Of a stretch of 64,000 bases of DNA, positions 52,726 to 61,342 are shown in pieces; the first letter of the stretch is position 1; each line of letters starts with the position of its first letter. The notes under the pieces are model-generated. The model had not been told where the DNA came from. It did no database searches and saw only the letters and a program-made list of their open reading frames with translations. The DNA comes from an uncultured Myxococcales bacterium (GTDB taxonomy: Bacteria; Myxococcota_A; UBA9042), in assembly GCA_903919145.1 (NCBI GenBank), contig CAIXGW010000074.1, positions 1-64,000 of the forward strand, written 5' to 3'. A program made the position numbers and the translations under genes.

Positions 52726-53565
52726 TCAAGGCGCCCTGGCTTCCAGCAGGTACTGGTAGGGCAGCAGGGACTCCAGCAGGCGCTGCTGGGTCAGGCCGGC
52801 GGCGCTCAGCTCAGCGGCGGCCTGGGCCGGTGGAACGCGCATTTTCTCGGGCGGACCCACCGGAATTTCGCCCAGGCGGAAGTCGACCACAACCAGCCGC
52901 CCGCCCGGCTTGAGCGCCGCTCGCAGCTTGGCCAGGTACGCCGGGCGGTTTGGCAGGTGGTGGTAGGTGTCGACAATCAGAATCAGGTCCACTGGTTCAG
53001 GCAGGACCGGGGCGTCGGCGCCCAGCAGCACCGGCGCGAGGTTGGTCAGCCCTTCCTTGGCCGCGCGCTCGCCCAAGTAGCGGATCAGGTTGGGCTCGAT
53101 GTCGGCGGCGTAGACCTTGCCCTGGGGCAGCTGCCGCGCTAGACGCACGGCGAAGTAGCCGGTGCCTGCGCCCAGGTCCAGGACCGCCGCCGCGGGCGCC
53201 AGCGCCAGTTCTTTGAGCACGTCTGCGGGTTTTTGCCAGGCGTCGCGGCTGGGGTCGTCAAATACCTTGGCCCAGCGCTCTGGGTCGTCAAAGCGGTGGT
53301 GGATGCCGTCTGCCTGGTGCGGGTGGCGGGCCGGCGCGGCGGCGCCGGGGCCAGGGTCGGGGCTTTCGCCGTGGCCGTGGCCATGTCCTGCGCTGTGGGC
53401 GTGTCCTGCGCTGTGGGCGTGGCCCTTTCCTGAGCCGGGTTCAGCGGCGGCGTGGTGCGGTGTTGAGGCCGCAGCCGGAGGATGGTCGTGGCACGAGTGG
53501 GCGGCGCCACAAGCGGTCACCAGGGCCAGAGCGGGCAGGGCAAGCAGAGCGGGCAGCAGCCTCAT
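52726..53565 (-). CDS. Predicted lipoprotein SAM-dependent methyltransferase with His-rich linker
   Basis: The 279-residue product has a clear lipobox LVTA-C (Cys19), then a His-rich linker of about 50 residues (HAHSAGHAHSAGHGHGHG). A class I methyltransferase domain starts at about residue 75, with motif I VLDLGAGTGYFAVRLA, a motif II-like YAADIEPN and the late VVVDFRLGEIP. A methyltransferase outside the inner membrane is odd because its cofactor SAM is cytoplasmic. The His-rich part looks metal-binding. GAGG lies five bases before the ATG at 53563-53565. It follows a small lipoprotein gene by 77 bp. Either the export signal or the catalytic assignment may be misleading. Confidence 0.8.
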   Translation of the reverse strand: MRLLPALLALPALALVTACGAAHSCHDHPPAAASTPHHAAAEPGSGKGHAHSAGHAHSAGHGHGHGESPDPGPGAAAPARHPHQADGIHHRFDDPERWAKVFDDPSRDAWQKPADVLKELALAPAAAVLDLGAGTGYFAVRLARQLPQGKVYAADIEPNLIRYLGERAAKEGLTNLAPVLLGADAPVLPEPVDLILIVDTYHHLPNRPAYLAKLRAALKPGGRLVVVDFRLGEIPVGPPEKMRVPPAQAAAELSAAGLTQQRLLESLLPYQYLLEARAP

Positions 53566-53642
53566 AGGGGCCTCACCTTGGGAAAGCGGGGCCATCGGTG
53601 GCCGCAGCGGTGTGAGAGCCAGCGCGCCGGCCAGGGGTGCAG

Positions 53643-54197
53643 TCACGGCACGTCAAAAGAGGCCACCTTGACGAACACCCGGCCGATGCCGTTGACGACT
53701 TCAAGCTCAAACGTGCCCTGGCTTTGCGCAGGCAGAAACGCGACTTTGCGGACCTTGCCCACCGTGACGGCATCTACGGCCCACTGCGGGGTGGTCTGCA
53801 GCACCGGTCCGCTGCCAAGCTTGAACACGCCGCGCTCCAGCAGTTCTGGCTCTTGGCCGCCTTCGCCCCGGTACAGCCGATAGACTGGCGTCAGGTTGAA
53901 CAGATCGGCAAAGCCGTTGTCCAAAAAGCGGAACTCGTAGCGCCGCAGCACTTCGCCGTCCAGGTTTTCCCAGCCGCCGTAGAGGTCGCTGGTGCTCTGC
54001 GGCAGCCAGCCCTGGACTGCGGCCTCGGGCTCGGCGTCTTGGGCAGAGGCCGCGTCTGGACTGTCTTGGGTGCCGGCTGCGTCGGCGGAGTCGGCGGCAT
54101 CGGCGCTGGCCTGCGTTTCGTCGCCGTCGCAACTGGCGGTCAGTCCGCACAGCGCCACCAGCAGGCCACTGCAAAGGACGTTGCGCAGCGGGGTCAC
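53643..54197 (-). CDS. Small lipoprotein, function unknown
   Basis: The 184-residue product has a lipobox LTAS-C (Cys23), an acidic Asp/Ala/Gln linker (about 25-60) and a C-terminal beta-rich domain (about 65-184) with LYGGWENLDGEVLRRYEF and FELEVVNGIGRVFV. The domain looks like a small lipocalin-like or beta-barrel fold, but I cannot name a family. It probably sits in the outer membrane facing the periplasm or outside. Its ATG overlaps the TGA of the ATP-grasp gene (ATGA), a strong sign of co-expression. Confidence 0.78.
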   Translation of the reverse strand: MTPLRNVLCSGLLVALCGLTASCDGDETQASADAADSADAAGTQDSPDAASAQDAEPEAAVQGWLPQSTSDLYGGWENLDGEVLRRYEFRFLDNGFADLFNLTPVYRLYRGEGGQEPELLERGVFKLGSGPVLQTTPQWAVDAVTVGKVRKVAFLPAQSQGTFELEVVNGIGRVFVKVASFDVP

Positions 54198-55414
54198 GGT
54201 CGGGCCAGCAGCGTCAGCTCGGTGCCGACCCGATCCGCCATGGCAAGGCAGGTGTTGAGATCGGGGTGGCGCAGCATCAAGAATCCGTCAGAAATCAAGG
54301 TTTGTAGCCAGTTGCGTCGCTGGGCGCCCACCGGAAGCAGGTTGTCCCACACCAGGTACTGGCCAAACTCGCGGCGCAACTGCTCCAGGCCCTGGATGTG
54401 AACGATGCGCCCTTCGCCCTGGGCCCGCTTGAAGATGGTGGCGACGTTGTAGCGGCGCTCGATCCGCGCAGCCATCTCGCCGTGGCAGACAATGCGCGCC
54501 CACTCTACAAAACTGTCAAAATCGCAGGCATAGTTCATCTGATCGACCTGACGCGCCCCCGGGGGCCGGCCGCCGATCTCGCCAAACACCACTTCGCCGT
54601 CGTCTTTGAGGTACCACTCCATGTGGGTAAAACCGTCTTGGAATCCCAGAGCTTTGATCACCGCGTAGCCCATCTCGACGCCCTTGGCCAGCGCCGCCTG
54701 CTGAGGATGGCGCAGGGCGATGACCTGGGGGCTGATCCACTCATTGGTGCGGGCCACCAGTGGCCGCGGGCGGTACCACGCGATGTTGTAGTACTGGATC
54801 TCGCCGTGGCTGGTCAGGGTGTCAAAGGTGAATTCCTGCGCATCCACAAACTCTTCGACGCTGACCTCTCTGACCGACCGCAGCTGCGGCAGCACCTTCT
54901 CCAGCCGCGCGGCATTCTCTACGCGGTGGGTGTTGGCGCTACCCGCGCCGTCAATCGGCTTGATGATCAAGGGGTAGCCAATGCGCTCGACGGCGGCACG
55001 GATCTCAGCCTCGCTGGTGGCGCGGCTGTGGCGCGGTGTGCGGATGCCGGCGGCGTCCAGGCGCTGCTTCATCACTTCCTTGTCGCGGAAGGGCAGCGTT
55101 TGCTCTACGGTCATACCGGGCACGCCCAGGGCTTGGCGCAGCCGTGCGCCCAGGACCATCCAGAATTCGCCCAGCACCTCTACCCGGTCGACCTGGCGGC
55201 GGCCGACCCAGCGGCGCACTCTCTCGACCACGTCCAATTCGTCAAAGAGATTTGGCACCTGCAGATAGCCAGTCAGGTGGCGGCGAGCCATGGTTGGCAG
55301 CGCCCCAGCGGTCTGGTCGCCAATGCCCCACACCCGAGCGCCGACTTGAGACAGTCCGCGCACAAACTCTGGCATCTCACTGGGGTATCCGGGCGAAACA
55401 AACAAGACGTCCAT
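54194..55414 (-). CDS. ATP-grasp superfamily enzyme
   Basis: The 406-residue cytoplasmic protein is an ATP-grasp ligase. After an N-terminal Rossmann-like domain (VLFVSPGYPSEMPEFVRGL), the ATP-binding part includes DKEVMKQRLDAAGI, YPLIIKPIDGAGSANTHRV and VEEFVDAQEFTFDTLT. The metal region is MEWYLKDDGEVVFGEIGGRPPG. Such enzymes join a carboxylate to an amine or thiol using ATP; the substrates cannot be told. GAGGTGGCC precedes the ATG at 55412-55414, chosen over a start 87 bases upstream. It heads a minus-strand run with two lipoproteins. Confidence 0.88.
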   Translation of the reverse strand: MDVLFVSPGYPSEMPEFVRGLSQVGARVWGIGDQTAGALPTMARRHLTGYLQVPNLFDELDVVERVRRWVGRRQVDRVEVLGEFWMVLGARLRQALGVPGMTVEQTLPFRDKEVMKQRLDAAGIRTPRHSRATSEAEIRAAVERIGYPLIIKPIDGAGSANTHRVENAARLEKVLPQLRSVREVSVEEFVDAQEFTFDTLTSHGEIQYYNIAWYRPRPLVARTNEWISPQVIALRHPQQAALAKGVEMGYAVIKALGFQDGFTHMEWYLKDDGEVVFGEIGGRPPGARQVDQMNYACDFDSFVEWARIVCHGEMAARIERRYNVATIFKRAQGEGRIVHIQGLEQLRREFGQYLVWDNLLPVGAQRRNWLQTLISDGFLMLRHPDLNTCLAMADRVGTELTLLARP

Positions 55415-55909
55415 GGCCACCTCGTGCCCGCAGCGTAGACGAGGAGGGCGTGGCGCACAAGCCGGCTCGGGGGGCGTCCATCGCCGCGCTTGTTGGGCCA
55501 TAGCCGTGTGAATGCGCCCCGGCTGCGCGAAATGGCTCGCAGGGAGGAGCCTGCCGCGACCCTGCGCCAGCGGCGCTCAATTCATCTGCGTCGTCCTTGC
55601 TCGATCTCTAGGTATTGACTGTAAGTTCAGGAATTTTCCCCACCATGGCGCTGGCGAGACCAGTAACACCTGAGCCTGTGGATGGCCCTAGGTGAGGCGT
55701 TGGGTTGCGCCAGGTTGCCGTGGCGAGCGGCGTTTTCCGCTTGGCCTCAAGGCTTGCGCTGCGGCGGCTGGACCAGTAGGGTATTGCCAAGTCTGCCATC
55801 CGGTGGACAACCGGGCTCTTTGCCCTTCCCTATCCCTACAGCTGATCCCTTGACCTGGCATGCGCTTTGGCGCTGCTAGTCAGGGCCAATCCAGCGCCGC
55901 AGGTCGACG
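55415..55909. other. 495-bp divergent intergenic region
   Basis: This is the longest gene-free stretch. It separates the ATP-grasp gene and the aspartoacylase-like gene. On the plus side TTGACC at 55850-55855 fits a -35 box, but the expected -10 position (CTGCTA at 55873-55878) is poor. A second TTGACT at about 55616-55621 has no partner. A 63-codon minus frame at 55608-55799 lacks a ribosome site and looks random. I see no RNA gene. Confidence 0.5.
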
Positions 55910-56869
55910 ATGAGCGCCCACCGCCCCTTTGCCCCCAGCACCAACACCATGGCCAGAGAGGGCGTCGAAGTCGGCCCTCAGCACCAGATCGGCGAGCGCC
56001 AGGGCGCGCTGCCGGGGCCCTTGACGATCATCAGCGCCGGCATGCACGGCAATGAGCCGGCGGGCGTCCTGGCTCTGCAGCGGATTCTGGCCCACCTGCA
56101 GGCCACCGATGCACCGATCCGCGGTCGTTTTGTGGCGCTGGCCGGCAACATCTCTGCGCTGCGCTGCGGTCTGCGCTACATCGACCGCGACCTGAATCGC
56201 CAGTGGGACCGCGGCAGCCTGGACCGGCTGCAGAGCGAAGGCCTGCGCGGCTATGCCGAAGACATCGAGCAACAAGAGCTGCTGCAGGACTTTGAGACCC
56301 TGACCCGCCACCACCTGGGCACGGTCAACCTTTTGGATCTGCACACTATGTCGGCCAAGGGCGTGCCGTTTATTGTCACCTGTGACAGCCAAGACAGCCG
56401 CACCCTGGCCAACCAGTTGCTGCTGCCGGGCATTGCTGGTCTGGAAAAAGCCATTCCCGGCACAACGCTGGAGCACTTTCTGGCCCAGGGCTACCGTGCC
56501 GTGGCGGTGGAAGGCGGCCAGCACCGCGACCCGCGCGCCGTGGACCTGCTGGAGGCGGTGTCGTGGCGCATGCTGGTGGTGACGGGGATTCTGGACCAAA
56601 GCCAGGTGCCCGACCTGGCCGCCAAAGAGCAGCTGCTGCTAGCAGAAGCCGCGGGCAGCCCTCAGCATGTGGTGGTCCGCTATCGCCACGGCGTCGCGCC
56701 AGAAGACGGCTTTGAGATGCTGCCGGGTTTTCGCAACCTGCAGGCCGTGCGCGCCGGTCAGGTGCTGGCCCGCGATCGCAGTGGCGAAGTGGTGGCACCG
56801 CAAGACGGTTTCATTCTGCTGCCTCTGTACCAGAAGTCCGGCAATGACGGCTTCTTTATCGGCAGCTGA
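55910..56869 (+). CDS. Succinylglutamate desuccinylase/aspartoacylase-like zinc enzyme
   Basis: The 319-residue protein belongs to the AstE/ASPA zinc hydrolase family, related to carboxypeptidases. The zinc ligands fit His46 and Glu49 in GMHGNEPAG and the His in LLDLHTMS. The substrate Arg/Asn region is YIDRDLNRQW. The C-terminal barrel-like domain (VRYRHGVAPEDGFEM) is typical of the aspartoacylase branch. It cleaves an amide bond of an acylated amino acid in the cytoplasm; the exact substrate is not clear. AGGTCGACG lies before the ATG at 55910. No arginine-catabolism gene is adjacent. Confidence 0.85.
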   Translation: MSAHRPFAPSTNTMAREGVEVGPQHQIGERQGALPGPLTIISAGMHGNEPAGVLALQRILAHLQATDAPIRGRFVALAGNISALRCGLRYIDRDLNRQWDRGSLDRLQSEGLRGYAEDIEQQELLQDFETLTRHHLGTVNLLDLHTMSAKGVPFIVTCDSQDSRTLANQLLLPGIAGLEKAIPGTTLEHFLAQGYRAVAVEGGQHRDPRAVDLLEAVSWRMLVVTGILDQSQVPDLAAKEQLLLAEAAGSPQHVVVRYRHGVAPEDGFEMLPGFRNLQAVRAGQVLARDRSGEVVAPQDGFILLPLYQKSGNDGFFIGS

Positions 56870-56990
56870 AGCGGGCAGGCGACCGGTAGAGGGGCGGAAT
56901 TGGCCGACTCTCCGCTGAGCGCCTGCACTGACTCGCCGCACCGATTTTCGGCGTTGGGTGGCCTGGCAAATTCCTAGGCTAATCGCGCAT

Positions 56991-58847
56991 CTACGGCGCT
57001 GCCGTGGGCGAGCCAGCCACAGGCAAGCCCGCGGCCTCCGGCGCTCGCCGCACCACCACCCGATAGGGCTGCTGGCTGGGCCGCGGCCGATCCGATTCTA
57101 CCAGCACTTTGTAAGCACCAGGCGCAAGCGCCAGCGGCAAGCGCGCCATCTGGCTGGGCAGCGGTGCCGCCACTTTGGCCAGCACCATGCCGTGCAAGTC
57201 AGCGATTGCGCAAGAAAAGCCCGGTTCCCCGTCTCCCTGGCACTGCAGCTCTACGCCAAGGGGGCCTGGCTGGCCGCGCAGATCCAGGCCAAAGGCGTCG
57301 CGGTCGCCCGAAGGCAGCAGCACGCCGCGGCGCTGCCAGCCCCCTTCGGCCAGCCCGGGCTCGGCCGCCACGGGCTGCATACCGCCTTGGCTGTTCCACA
57401 AGCTGGGGGACTCGCGCTCGTCTCCGCCTTCCCGCTCCCAGCCTGCCGCAGGCCACAGCTTCAGCGTCAGGCGGTAGGCTTCGGTGCGGGCAAAATGGCC
57501 CTCCTTGTCGGCCTGGATGCCCAGCAGCACCCGCCCATCGACCGCAATGGCGCCCCCCAGGCGGGCGGGGCGGCCGGGAGCCGCTAGCAAGAGTGGAGAA
57601 TCGGGCCCAGGACCAGTCAGCAGCCGCAGCACAACGCCTGTCGGCGCGTCCAGCTGGGCTGAAAGAGCTTGGTCTGCAGGCAATTGCACAGCAAACCAGT
57701 CGGTATCGCCCGGTGTGTCAATCAGGCCGGCGTGCTGATTGGCAGCGGCGGCATCCACGGCCAGGACCTGGGCAATATCTGGCGCGTCATTGGGTTCGCG
57801 CTCGCTGGGCAGCCGGTCGCGGCAGTCGGCCTGGCGCGCACAGCCCGGCGGCAGATAGGTTTGAATGGCCAAGGCGTAGGGGGCATCGACGCTTTGACCT
57901 GAGATCGCCCGCAGTTGTAGCAGGGTCCCCGCCGGCATCCGCGCCGGATCCAAGTTGGGGACCATCACCGGCTGACCCTTGCCCGCCCGCCGGCTCAGCA
58001 ATAGCTTCTTGCTTGTTGGATCAAGAAGTTGTAGCTCAATGTCGACGTCGGGAACCCCAGTGGCAGACAGCACCAGCGCGTCTCCGGCTGGGGCGGCCTG
58101 CAGGTCGAGCACCCACAAGTCGTTGTCCTGCAAGGGGGCCAGCGTTCCTTGCGCCGGGCTGTCCAGCCGGACACGCAGCAAGTCGATGCGCGCCGTGTCG
58201 TTGGGCTCAATCTCTTCGCCCGGGGCTGGTTCGCGGATAAACGCCGCCAGGGTGTAGGGCCCGCCGTCGCTGCCGCGGCAGCTGACGCGCACCAGCGAGC
58301 CGCCGGCCGCTGCGCCCACACTTGGAAGGGCCGCGCGAATACCTTTGGTGGCTTTGGCTTTGCGCAGCACGGTGCGGCCGGTGTCATCGCGGAGCTCAAG
58401 CTCGGCGCACAGCGGGGCATCGCGCAGCTCCAGCTGCATCACCTGGTTGGCGGCCAGCGCCGGCAGCCGGTACCAGTCTTCATCAAGCAAAGGCAGCAGT
58501 TTTGCCGCTTTGGCCTTCTTGCCTGGCTTGGTGGGGGCGGCGGCAGCGGGCTCGGCCGGCTCGGCGCGCTGTAGCGAACCGGCGACCAGGGCGTTGGCCA
58601 GCAGCGCCTGGGCTTGGGCCGCCGCGTCATTGGGCTCGGCTTCGGCCACCGGCGTAATGCGGGCCACGCTGCCCTTGGCGGAATCGACGGACTGCGGAGC
58701 CGTGGAGCCCGCGTCTGGAAAGAGCTGCTGCTGGGTCAGCGGGCGCTCGGCGTCGCGGCGGCAGGCGGTTGTCGCCGCCATGGCGCAGCAGGCCACCAGC
58801 CACAGAGCCTTCAGCTGCTGCGGCACAGCACTGCCGGTCCGAGTCAC
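56991..58847 (-). CDS. Large lipoprotein with bacterial pre-peptidase-like domains
   Basis: The 618-residue product (start uncertain) has a hydrophobic signal ending at Cys29 (ATTA-C). Three or more beta domains follow, each preceded by an AEPNDAAAQA, IEPNDTARIDLL or REPNDAPDIAQ segment. This EPND motif marks bacterial pre-peptidase C-terminal (PPC) domains, which sit next to secreted proteases but here occur alone. Other parts include CELELRDDTGRTVL and WYRLPALAANQ. I place the start at GTG 58845-58847, which gives a compact signal peptide; a GTG at 58913 would overlap the OmpH-like gene. It follows that gene on the same strand and may be a client or partner at the outer membrane. Confidence 0.7.
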   Translation of the reverse strand: MTRTGSAVPQQLKALWLVACCAMAATTACRRDAERPLTQQQLFPDAGSTAPQSVDSAKGSVARITPVAEAEPNDAAAQAQALLANALVAGSLQRAEPAEPAAAAPTKPGKKAKAAKLLPLLDEDWYRLPALAANQVMQLELRDAPLCAELELRDDTGRTVLRKAKATKGIRAALPSVGAAAGGSLVRVSCRGSDGGPYTLAAFIREPAPGEEIEPNDTARIDLLRVRLDSPAQGTLAPLQDNDLWVLDLQAAPAGDALVLSATGVPDVDIELQLLDPTSKKLLLSRRAGKGQPVMVPNLDPARMPAGTLLQLRAISGQSVDAPYALAIQTYLPPGCARQADCRDRLPSEREPNDAPDIAQVLAVDAAAANQHAGLIDTPGDTDWFAVQLPADQALSAQLDAPTGVVLRLLTGPGPDSPLLLAAPGRPARLGGAIAVDGRVLLGIQADKEGHFARTEAYRLTLKLWPAAGWEREGGDERESPSLWNSQGGMQPVAAEPGLAEGGWQRRGVLLPSGDRDAFGLDLRGQPGPLGVELQCQGDGEPGFSCAIADLHGMVLAKVAAPLPSQMARLPLALAPGAYKVLVESDRPRPSQQPYRVVVRRAPEAAGLPVAGSPTAAP

Positions 58848-58897
58848 CGCCCAAGGGTGCTCTCGGCCAGCCCCGTCAGGGCCATGCCAGGTTGCCC

Positions 58898-59479
58898 CTA
58901 ATTGCCGTCGCACCGCTTGATCACTTCGGCCGTAATGTCCAAAGCCTCGTTGACATAGACCGCGACCTGGCGGCTGAGCACCAAGCTGAGGCCGCGCTCT
59001 TTGGCAATCGCGTCGATCTTGGCCTTGATGTTGTCTTCAATCGGCTTGAGCAGCTCGCCTTCCTTGGCCGCCAGTTCGTCGACGATTTTGCGCTTGCGCT
59101 TGTCGAAATCCTTGGCGTCTACCTCGAGCTTGCGGACTTGCTCTTGAAAAGCCATGGCCTTTTGCTTGAGCTCTTCGGTCGGCTTGCCGCCCGTCTCCTG
59201 GGCAGCCTTCTCGATTTCTTCGCGGGCCGCCAGCAGGCTCTTTTCGCGCTTGGCCAGATCGGTCTCGCGGGCGACCACCTGGGCTTCTTTCTCTTTGCGC
59301 AGCGTCTCAAACTTCTTCTGCGCGGCCTTGCCAGCCACGGAGGTCTTGAGGATCTTTTGCAGATCGACGATGCCGACCTTGACCTCTGCCAGCGCCGGCA
59401 CGGCCAGCATCAGCCCCAGCGAAACCGTCGACAGCCACAACAGCAGGCGGCGGGACAGGGCAAAGTTGTTCATCATCAT
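58898..59479 (-). CDS. OmpH/Skp-like periplasmic chaperone
   Basis: The 193-residue product has a signal peptide ending at AVPALA (about residue 31) and the OmpH/Skp opening EVKVGIVDLQKILKTS. A long charged coiled coil (about residues 45-140) and a C-terminal strand (GLSLVLSRQVAVYVNEALDIT) follow. Skp holds unfolded outer-membrane proteins in its tentacle-like helices. GGAG lies seven bases before the ATG at 59477-59479, the first of three consecutive ATG codons. Neither bamA nor lpxD is adjacent, so this is probably a paralogue outside the usual locus. The lipoprotein gene follows. Confidence 0.9.
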   Translation of the reverse strand: MMMNNFALSRRLLLWLSTVSLGLMLAVPALAEVKVGIVDLQKILKTSVAGKAAQKKFETLRKEKEAQVVARETDLAKREKSLLAAREEIEKAAQETGGKPTEELKQKAMAFQEQVRKLEVDAKDFDKRKRKIVDELAAKEGELLKPIEDNIKAKIDAIAKERGLSLVLSRQVAVYVNEALDITAEVIKRCDGN

Positions 59480-59683
59480 GGCAAATCTCCTGGCAGGCAG
59501 AGCGGCGACCACGTCAACCGGGGTGCGGAGGGTAGCGGGCGGGCAGGGCAAGGGTCAAGTAGGGCAGGCGGGAGCCACGCTCGGTCCCCGGCTCCCAACA
59601 ACTCCGCAGGGGGCCATCTCATTCACTGCGGGACCCACTTTGCTCGCCCTCTGCCGCGGCCAGGGGCCTGACGTGTCACTGGG

Positions 59684-59703
59684 TTGTCAACCTCCATTGA
59701 CAA
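59684..59703. promoter_or_regulatory. Inverted repeat overlapping a -35-like box
   Basis: TTGTCAA (59684-59690) and TTGACAA (59697-59703) are exact complements around a 6-base spacer. The right arm contains TTGACA, a perfect -35 consensus, 50 bases before the start at 59753, although the matching -10 position is poor. A repressor bound here would block that promoter. Confidence 0.45.
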
Positions 59704-59752
59704 ACGCCCGGGCCGTGGCCAGTCTGGGCTCGACCGCAGCGGAGGACCGAAC

Positions 59753-61234
59753 ATGGCGTCAAGAATTGCCAAACTGTGCGCAGAAGTCGCTTGCTTTCTA
59801 GCGGTGGTGACCCCATTGGGCGCAGCCCATGCCGCCGAGCCGGCTATTCCTACCGGCCTGACCCAGCATCGCATTGCCGGTCAGGTGTTGGTGGGGGCCA
59901 CGGCCGACGGCAAGCTGGTGGTCTACGACTTGACCGACCCGCAGACCCCGCAAAAGCGCTTTGAGAAGCAGCTAGAAGGGCAGATCCTTGACCTGCGGAT
60001 TGCCGATGGCGTGGTGTTTGCTGTCATCGGTCGCCACGAGGTGCAGGCCTTTGCCTTGAGCGGCGCTCGCCTGGACTCCTACCGGCCAGCGGCAGCGGTC
60101 GACCTGGCGGCCGGAGCCACGCCGGCGACGCCCGAAGCCCGCACGGCCAAGATGGTGGTCGGCCGGGTCGGCAATGTTCGCGAGGGGCGCCTGCTGATTG
60201 AGCTCGACAGCACAGGTGGGGTCCGCCCCGGCGACCGCCTGCTGGTGCGCTCGCAGCAACGCGAGGTCAGGCTCAACCTGTTCAGCGACCGCGAAGAAGA
60301 AGTCGTCTCCAACGCCGCCATCGCCGTCATCGAAGTGCGCCAAGTTCAAGGAAACAAGGCGATCGCCGACCTGAGCCGCGGCGAGCTGGCTGACGTTGGC
60401 GACACGGTCGAGCCGACCCAAAGGCCGGCCAATCCCGCGCCATGGCTGGCCGAGCGCGTAGGGCACACCGCTTGGGTGCGGGCGACGGTGCGGCCGATGT
60501 TCAACTTTGGCAAGGTCAACGTGGCATCTCTGACCGACTTTGCCGGCGGCTGGTACTGGAACTGGCTGCATCTGCAGGCGCGGCTGTCGCCGTTTGGGGC
60601 GTCGATGCCGCAGACGGTGCACCTGACCAACTTCCACGTGCTGGCGGGCTATCAGAACGACGTGGCCGAGTTCGCGGTAGGCGGCGGCTATTTCTTCAAT
60701 CGCTTCCAGGCCCGCAGTGAGTACCAGTGCGACGACGGCGGCATCGTGGCCCTCAAAGACGAGCCGGCCAGCGGCTCTAGCGCCGGCGGGGTCAAGGAGC
60801 CGCCGCGCTTTACCTGTCGCCAGGCCGGGCCGTCGGTGGTCCAGCAGCTGCGGCTGGGCAGCGTCGATGGCGTCAACCTGCGCCTGACCAATAGCTTGGC
60901 CATTGACTCCGGCAAGTTTCGCTTTGGCTACCTGGAGGGCAGCGTCGACTTTCCCGTGGCCCGCGCCATCAATCTCTACGCGGCGGGCGGCGGCTCGGCC
61001 GGCGTCAAGTTTGGCGAGATCGGCACGCGCACCTATTTCCGCGGCGTGGGCGGGCGCGACTCCTTGATCCTGACCACCGGCATCGGCGGATCGACCATGC
61101 GCACCGACGAGCTGTTTGGCGGCACCGCCAAGAGCTATGACAACGGCATCGGCGGCACCTACAGCTACATGGAAGACGAGGAGAAGTCGGTCGGCGGGCT
61201 ACACATCGCCGTCGGCCTGGAGCTGCGCTTGTAG
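59753..61234 (+). CDS. Exported beta-rich protein, outer-membrane-like
   Basis: The 493-residue protein has a signal peptide ending near AHAAEP (about residue 27). An N-terminal part has a beta-propeller-like opening (VGATADGKLVVYDLTDP). A middle domain (about 120-230) contains VGRVGNVREGRLLIELD and GVRPGDRLLVRS. The C-terminal half alternates polar and aromatic or Gly residues as in outer-membrane beta-barrels (WYWNWLHLQARLSPFG, EFAVGGGYFFNRF, LHIAVGLELRL). It ends in Leu rather than Phe. GGAGG lies close before the ATG at 59753. It is divergent from the Skp-like gene, its plausible chaperone. The family is unknown. Confidence 0.75.
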   Translation: MASRIAKLCAEVACFLAVVTPLGAAHAAEPAIPTGLTQHRIAGQVLVGATADGKLVVYDLTDPQTPQKRFEKQLEGQILDLRIADGVVFAVIGRHEVQAFALSGARLDSYRPAAAVDLAAGATPATPEARTAKMVVGRVGNVREGRLLIELDSTGGVRPGDRLLVRSQQREVRLNLFSDREEEVVSNAAIAVIEVRQVQGNKAIADLSRGELADVGDTVEPTQRPANPAPWLAERVGHTAWVRATVRPMFNFGKVNVASLTDFAGGWYWNWLHLQARLSPFGASMPQTVHLTNFHVLAGYQNDVAEFAVGGGYFFNRFQARSEYQCDDGGIVALKDEPASGSSAGGVKEPPRFTCRQAGPSVVQQLRLGSVDGVNLRLTNSLAIDSGKFRFGYLEGSVDFPVARAINLYAAGGGSAGVKFGEIGTRTYFRGVGGRDSLILTTGIGGSTMRTDELFGGTAKSYDNGIGGTYSYMEDEEKSVGGLHIAVGLELRL

Positions 61235-61342
61235 CAGCTTGGCAGAGAGCGGCCGCGGCTTGGGGCGAAGCGCTGGCAGCTATGCGATCGACCGGGGGCC
61301 ACGGCCAGGCTGCTAGACCCTCAAGCTTGGATGGAACGAGCG

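Noticed and set aside
55608-55799. 63-codon minus-strand frame in the 495-bp gap
   Set aside because: No ribosome site, no domain, and a length that arises by chance in GC-rich DNA.
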